Shown one piece after another: positions 60,262-64,000 of a stretch of DNA of 64,000 nucleotides. How positions within the stretch are numbered: the first letter of the stretch is position 1; each line of letters begins with the position of its first letter. The notes beneath the pieces were generated by a model. That model searched no databases. It was not told the origin of the DNA and was given only the letters and a program-made list of their open reading frames with translations. Source of the DNA: Aurantiochytrium sp. KH105 (Eukaryota > Sar > Bigyra > Thraustochytrida > Thraustochytriidae); NCBI GenBank assembly GCA_003116975.1, contig BGKB01000073.1, positions 248,001-312,000 on the forward strand, given 5' to 3'. The position numbers were made by a program, and so were the translations under genes.

Positions 60262-61956
60262 ATGGCAAGAGATCCAGGAAAGCAGCGACGTAAGCGCAAG
60301 GGGCCGGAGCCCGAGCAAGACGATGATTCTATCGCCTCCGCGACCACGGGAAGTGGCGGTACGAGCGACGATGGTTCGAGTGTGGTCAGCAGCAAGGGCG
60401 CAAAGAAGTCTCGTTATGATGAGAGCCACGATTTGGCCATGGCTATGATGGTGAAGCGCATAAAGGAAAATATGTTGGGCGTGGATAAAAAAAACAAGGT
60501 AAAGGCAACAAAAAGGTGGGAAAAGGCCATGAACGAACATTTACGCTCCCGTGCTGGCGAAAATTTGATCTGTGGCGATGCTGCGATAACTGAGGGTCTC
60601 GAACATCTCCAAAAGGCCACAGTCAAGTTCCAGCAAGGACGAGGTGCACTTCGTCACGCTAATGCTGACATGATGGAGCTTCATGGTGAGATCGAAGATT
60701 GTGAGGAGAGGATGTCTATCATGAAGGATGAGTTGAAGAAGGACGAGAAGAAAATGAAAGAGGCGATTGCGGAAAAAGAGAAGCTGATGAAGGAGATTGA
60801 GAGACTAAAGGCAGTCACCGAGAAGAACACGCCGTGCTCTGAGAAGGACCAGAGCGAGCCGCAGCCGCGCTCCCCCGAAAATGACGGACTCAAGAACGTC
60901 AATGATGGGGTCCAGCACCTGAGCATTAGTTCCTCTGCTGCTCTTTGTGCTGCGTCCGATGTTGCTTCTGATGCTGTGGCTGATTTCGAGTCTGAGTCTG
61001 TGTACGGTGAGTCAGATTTGTCCGGGTCCGAAGGCGGCCGCTCCAGCAAAGAGACGAGAGTGCAGCATGCGAGCACTTCGACGAGCTCGTCGACAAGGTT
61101 CCAAGACAATGCACAACCTATCGCCAAAACCACACCGAGGACTACAAGGAGCGCAGCCAAGGGCTCCAAAGCCAGTGTCACCAAAGTGGCAAGCAATCAA
61201 ATGCCGGCTGCGAGCACCAGCTCGTCAAGTTCGGCAGAGAACACAGACGTGCAAGAGGATGCCATGCTGAAACGTATTGAGCTCGAGACGCGACTGACAA
61301 CGATCAACGAGGTGATTGCGAAACTGCAAAAGGAGATCGTCGAGAAAAGCAAGATTCAAGCGGATATAATCAAGGAGCTCAAAGCCAAGAAAGTCAAGTG
61401 CTACGACATGGGTATGGGAAACCTGGAACAGGAAGCAGAGAAGCTGCAGGAAGAACAGAAGAAAGTTCAGGAGTTTGTACGGCAGCATCGTTGGAAAAAA
61501 GCCAGCCACCTTGCTGCACGCTTTGTTTCCGGGTTCACAATCCTTTACGACTATAATAAGCAGGGTTCTGTGGACGCAAACCATGTCCTGGAGCATAGCA
61601 TCGACTATCTGCCAGAAGAGGTAAAAAGTGCTCTGCAGAAAAGTGAGGTGAGATGGAGGCACGCCGAAAAGAAGGAAGATGCCCCCGGCAAGTTAATCGC
61701 CGACATAATTCGCGGTTGCGGTCTTGCTCCAGGTGGAAAAGCCTACAAAGATCTTCTCACTCTCAAGGGGGGAAACGTGGAAGCCGCACATCAAGTGATC
61801 GCCTCGAAGATTCTAGATGCTGTGGATCTCACCGATACGAAGACACGTGAGACGCGGACAAGGCAGATTGACAACATTTTGAATCACATGCGAGAAGACA
61901 ACCCGCTTCTCATTCTCGATGCGCCCGGCCCGGCGTCTTCCTCCTCATCATCTTAG
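60262..61956 (+). CDS. Coiled-coil protein, unrecognised, lineage-specific candidate
   Basis: 564 residues from an ATG in good context (GCCATGGC). The first 70 residues are basic and Ser/Asp-rich with a possible nuclear signal (KQRRKRKGPEPEQ). Coiled coil spans about 120-190 (LHGEIEDCEERMSIMKDELK) and about 320-400. The middle is Ser/Thr-rich. After about 405 a folded-looking block follows (HRWKKASHLAARFVSGFTIL, HVLEHSIDYLPEEVKSALQK, ending LNHMREDNPLLILDAPGPAS). I recognise no family. Codons are less G/C-biased than the conserved genes. It faces the J-like gene across the 163-bp repeats. Confidence 0.7.
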   Translation: MARDPGKQRRKRKGPEPEQDDDSIASATTGSGGTSDDGSSVVSSKGAKKSRYDESHDLAMAMMVKRIKENMLGVDKKNKVKATKRWEKAMNEHLRSRAGENLICGDAAITEGLEHLQKATVKFQQGRGALRHANADMMELHGEIEDCEERMSIMKDELKKDEKKMKEAIAEKEKLMKEIERLKAVTEKNTPCSEKDQSEPQPRSPENDGLKNVNDGVQHLSISSSAALCAASDVASDAVADFESESVYGESDLSGSEGGRSSKETRVQHASTSTSSSTRFQDNAQPIAKTTPRTTRSAAKGSKASVTKVASNQMPAASTSSSSSAENTDVQEDAMLKRIELETRLTTINEVIAKLQKEIVEKSKIQADIIKELKAKKVKCYDMGMGNLEQEAEKLQEEQKKVQEFVRQHRWKKASHLAARFVSGFTILYDYNKQGSVDANHVLEHSIDYLPEEVKSALQKSEVRWRHAEKKEDAPGKLIADIIRGCGLAPGGKAYKDLLTLKGGNVEAAHQVIASKILDAVDLTDTKTRETRTRQIDNILNHMREDNPLLILDAPGPASSSSSS

Positions 61957-62059
61957 GCTCGCTTTCGAGTTTCACCAGGGCCCTATCATCAGATAAGAGA
62001 TAAATAAATAAATATATGAATTGTTTGACGGCTCGCATTGACCTTTTGTATTTTGTTCA

Positions 62060-63056
62060 CCAAGAAAAATTCGAAAAGGAAACACGAGCGGATGGCCTTT
62101 GCAGTGCCGGCTCATAAAATCTCCTCATCATGCTGTGCATGCAAAACGTGAACAGACCCGCTTGCGTCGCCGGCAACGAAGATGTTGCCAAGTCGAACTG
62201 TTTCTCTTGCGACGTGTTCCATTGGGAAGCCAGTTCCATCTCAAAGTTCCACGTACACACCCTTTCTTATCATCACAGAGGCACTCCTGTAAGCTCCCGG
62301 AAAACGTTTCTTGATCGGTTCCAGTCGTGGCGTCCCAACGATGGGAGTCATTCCATGACATGACTGTGAAAGGATAGTGCTTTTTCCAATCGCGACCGTG
62401 TGGACTCAGCCAGAGTGCCTCCCGAGAAAATGACGTTCGTCAGCCAAAGAAGCACTCCACACGCGCGCAGTCCTATCAGAGGATCCGGAAACGACAGTGT
62501 CGCACCCTATCGCTACGCAATCAACGAAGCCCAAGTGCCCTTTGAGTACAAGCTGATTCGCACCTGATGTAGCGTCTCTAAGACGTACAGTCTCATCGGA
62601 AGACCCAGAAATGATTGCGTTGCCTTCAATCGCCACGCTATTGATTTCGGAGACGTGCCCCTCGAGAACATATTGTTCCTCGGCCGCCCTAGCTAGCATC
62701 CCAGACCCGCACCGTCTCATCCCATGACCCAGACACAAAACGACATTACCCTCGATCGCAACGCCTCTGACAAAATTAGAGTGTTTAATGAGAACGTGCC
62801 GCTCCTCGCTCGACTTGGCGTCCCAAATTGGGACCGAAGATCCAGAAATGATTGTATCCACACAATGCACAGCACCAGAGTGTCCCATGAGAATGCACTG
62901 TATTTCACCAGATCTGGCGTCCCATTTTCGCACCGCCCTGCCTCCAGAGCCAGATACGATTTTATCAACCCCCGATCGCCACGCTTGTAACGCCATAGTA
63001 GTCATGTGATAAAGAATGTCTGACCTTACGAGTACACGAAGGCTGATCGCGCGCAT
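62060..63056 (-). pseudogene. Decayed WD40-repeat gene
   Basis: Several WD40 repeats of a highly self-similar type are visible: VDKIVSGSGGRAVRKWDARS, SVAIEGNAIISGSSDETVRL, VVSGSSDRTARVW. The open part (62406-63056) lacks pieces of two repeats: one skips from HCV to TIISGS without the VAIEGN strand, and another loses frame so that SGSWDETVRVWDA appears only in a neighbouring frame. After RHSG a TGA replaces the expected Trp codon, and WD-like sequence (VHTVAIGKSTILS, VRWDATTG-like) goes on to about 62060 in shifted frames. Related intact proteins have many near-identical repeats. It lies directly 3' of the TTLL gene. Confidence 0.65.
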
Positions 63057-63112
63057 TTGGTCGAAACTGTCAAGAATAGTCGATGATGAGAATGAAGAAG
63101 AATTTACTTGTT

Positions 63113-64000
63113 TCAATCATGTGCTTGTGACTTACTCAGTGCGGGAGTGGACGCCGAGGGCCCAACTTTGAAAGGGTGAGCATCGAGCATGCTAGTGGGA
63201 AGCTGAGCCTTGGGTCTTTTTGCTTTGGCACTGCTTGCAATGCGTCGCTCGATACGAAGTCTGTCCGAATGCGAGGTGGCCACAGAGAGACGCTCCACGA
63301 GCATCTGATTTCGCTCACGCTTTTCACGAAAGAACCTATCGTAGATGAATGCAGTCGGCGAAGGATACACGCAGCGCCAACCCCCGGAGCGTCTCTTTTC
63401 GGTTTCGAATTCTCGCACGAGACGGGTCGCAGAGGGCGCAGGGGCCAGAGATGGTTTAGCCGTCACAAAGGGCTCTTCCGTACGTTTGCGGTGCACGTCG
63501 CAAGGCTGCACACCCGCGAGCGTAAGTAGGTCAGCGATCATGGCGGACTTGATTTGCAAGTCAAGCGCCGAATCGCAACCGAGACTCGGACCCAGATTGA
63601 CCTCGATGAGCCAAGGCTTGAGGTCTTCGTCCACGAGAACATCAAAACCAAAGAGCTGGAAGCAATTTGATGCGTGTCGCACATGCATGTCCATCGCAGA
63701 AAGGACCTGGGGCTCAATACTAATCAGTGTCTTGATGATCAGAGCGTCAATGTTCGCAAACATGCCCTCCGCGTCGAGTCCCATGCGCTCCAGACGCGCT
63801 CGAAACGTCCGCAATGACCACTTTGAGGCTTTTTCATGGGCCTCACGTTGCGAGCTATTTGAGTCCGCATTGTCCTCCGGAGTCTGATTGACTTCTTCGT
63901 CGCTAGTATTATTACTGCGTTTGCTGTTGGTATCGCTATCATGCGTGGAGCAGCTCGTGACGCTTCCCTTGCTCGTGGGACGAACGTCATCCTCGTCGCG
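63113..64000 (-). CDS. Tubulin tyrosine ligase-like (TTLL) protein, C-terminal part
   Basis: 295 residues visible; the frame is open to the window edge, so the N-terminal ATP-grasp half lies outside. KWSLRTFRARLERMGLD and CFQLFGFDVLVDEDLKPWLI followed by EVNLGPSLGCDSALD are hallmarks of the TTLL catalytic core, with the metal-binding Glu and Asn in EVN. DLQIKSAMIADLLTLAGV follows as usual. The tail (about 200-295) is basic and Ser-rich. A Ser/Asn-rich insertion (about 5-50) interrupts the domain before KWSL. TTLLs add Glu, Gly or Tyr to tubulin tails on axonemes and centrioles. Which amino acid this one adds cannot be told. Confidence 0.9.
   Translation of the reverse strand, partial: RDEDDVRPTSKGSVTSCSTHDSDTNSKRSNNTSDEEVNQTPEDNADSNSSQREAHEKASKWSLRTFRARLERMGLDAEGMFANIDALIIKTLISIEPQVLSAMDMHVRHASNCFQLFGFDVLVDEDLKPWLIEVNLGPSLGCDSALDLQIKSAMIADLLTLAGVQPCDVHRKRTEEPFVTAKPSLAPAPSATRLVREFETEKRRSGGWRCVYPSPTAFIYDRFFREKRERNQMLVERLSVATSHSDRLRIERRIASSAKAKRPKAQLPTSMLDAHPFKVGPSASTPALSKSQAHD

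Overview
This window looks like nuclear DNA of a flagellate-forming protist, most likely a stramenopile of the thraustochytrid (labyrinthulomycete) type. Coding regions have strongly G/C-ending codons, genes are mostly intronless, and the few introns (151-332 bp) are GT-AG. Simple repeats are common, the standard genetic code fits every gene, and proteins tied to cilia, centrosomes and microtubules are frequent. The lineage is inferred from family resemblance (calmodulin ending MMMSK, a stramenopile-style type II cyclophilin), not proved.

Layout. 0-12.3 kb: CEP72-like LRR protein (-), membrane cyclophilin-like protein (+), inactive E2 of the FTS/AKTIP family (-), SDR oxidoreductase (-), ribosomal protein uS7/RPS5 (+, one intron), MAK/ICK-type (RCK) kinase (-) and SUMO (-, one intron). 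12.3-18.9 kb: a gene-poor stretch holding a decayed second SUMO copy, calmodulin (-, one intron) and microsatellites. 18.9-34.2 kb: PP2C phosphatase with a split catalytic domain (+), TPR protein with an effector-like N-terminal region (-), small ankyrin protein (-), condensin SMC4 (+), arrestin-fold protein (-) and proteasomal ATPase RPT1 (-). 34.9-46 kb: voltage-gated K+ channel (-, one intron), kinesin-5 with a C-terminal SAP-like motif (-), PPIL4-type cyclophilin with RRM (+), a coiled-coil protein (+) and an acidic membrane-anchored protein (-). 46.6-56 kb: a small Cys-rich protein, a large GC-rich stretch without a firm gene but with a few exon-like segments, a HIRIP3/CHZ-like histone chaperone (-), then beta-tubulin (+) with TATA box and poly(A) signal. 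57.6-63.1 kb: a block with less G/C-biased codons, holding a J-domain-like protein, three 163-bp tandem repeats, an unrecognised coiled-coil protein and a decayed WD40 gene. The right edge cuts a tubulin tyrosine ligase-like (TTLL) gene.

Many genes fall into one theme: microtubules and flagella (beta-tubulin, TTLL, kinesin-5, CEP72-like, RCK kinase, FTS dynein adaptor, calmodulin). Others are housekeeping (RPS5, SUMO, RPT1, SMC4, PPIL4). The most notable non-gene signal is a pyrimidine tract plus palindrome, CCGTGCACGGTAYCCC, found twice upstream of RPS5 and twice, as a perfect-core 39-bp tandem, upstream of kinesin-5 in the same orientation relative to the gene.
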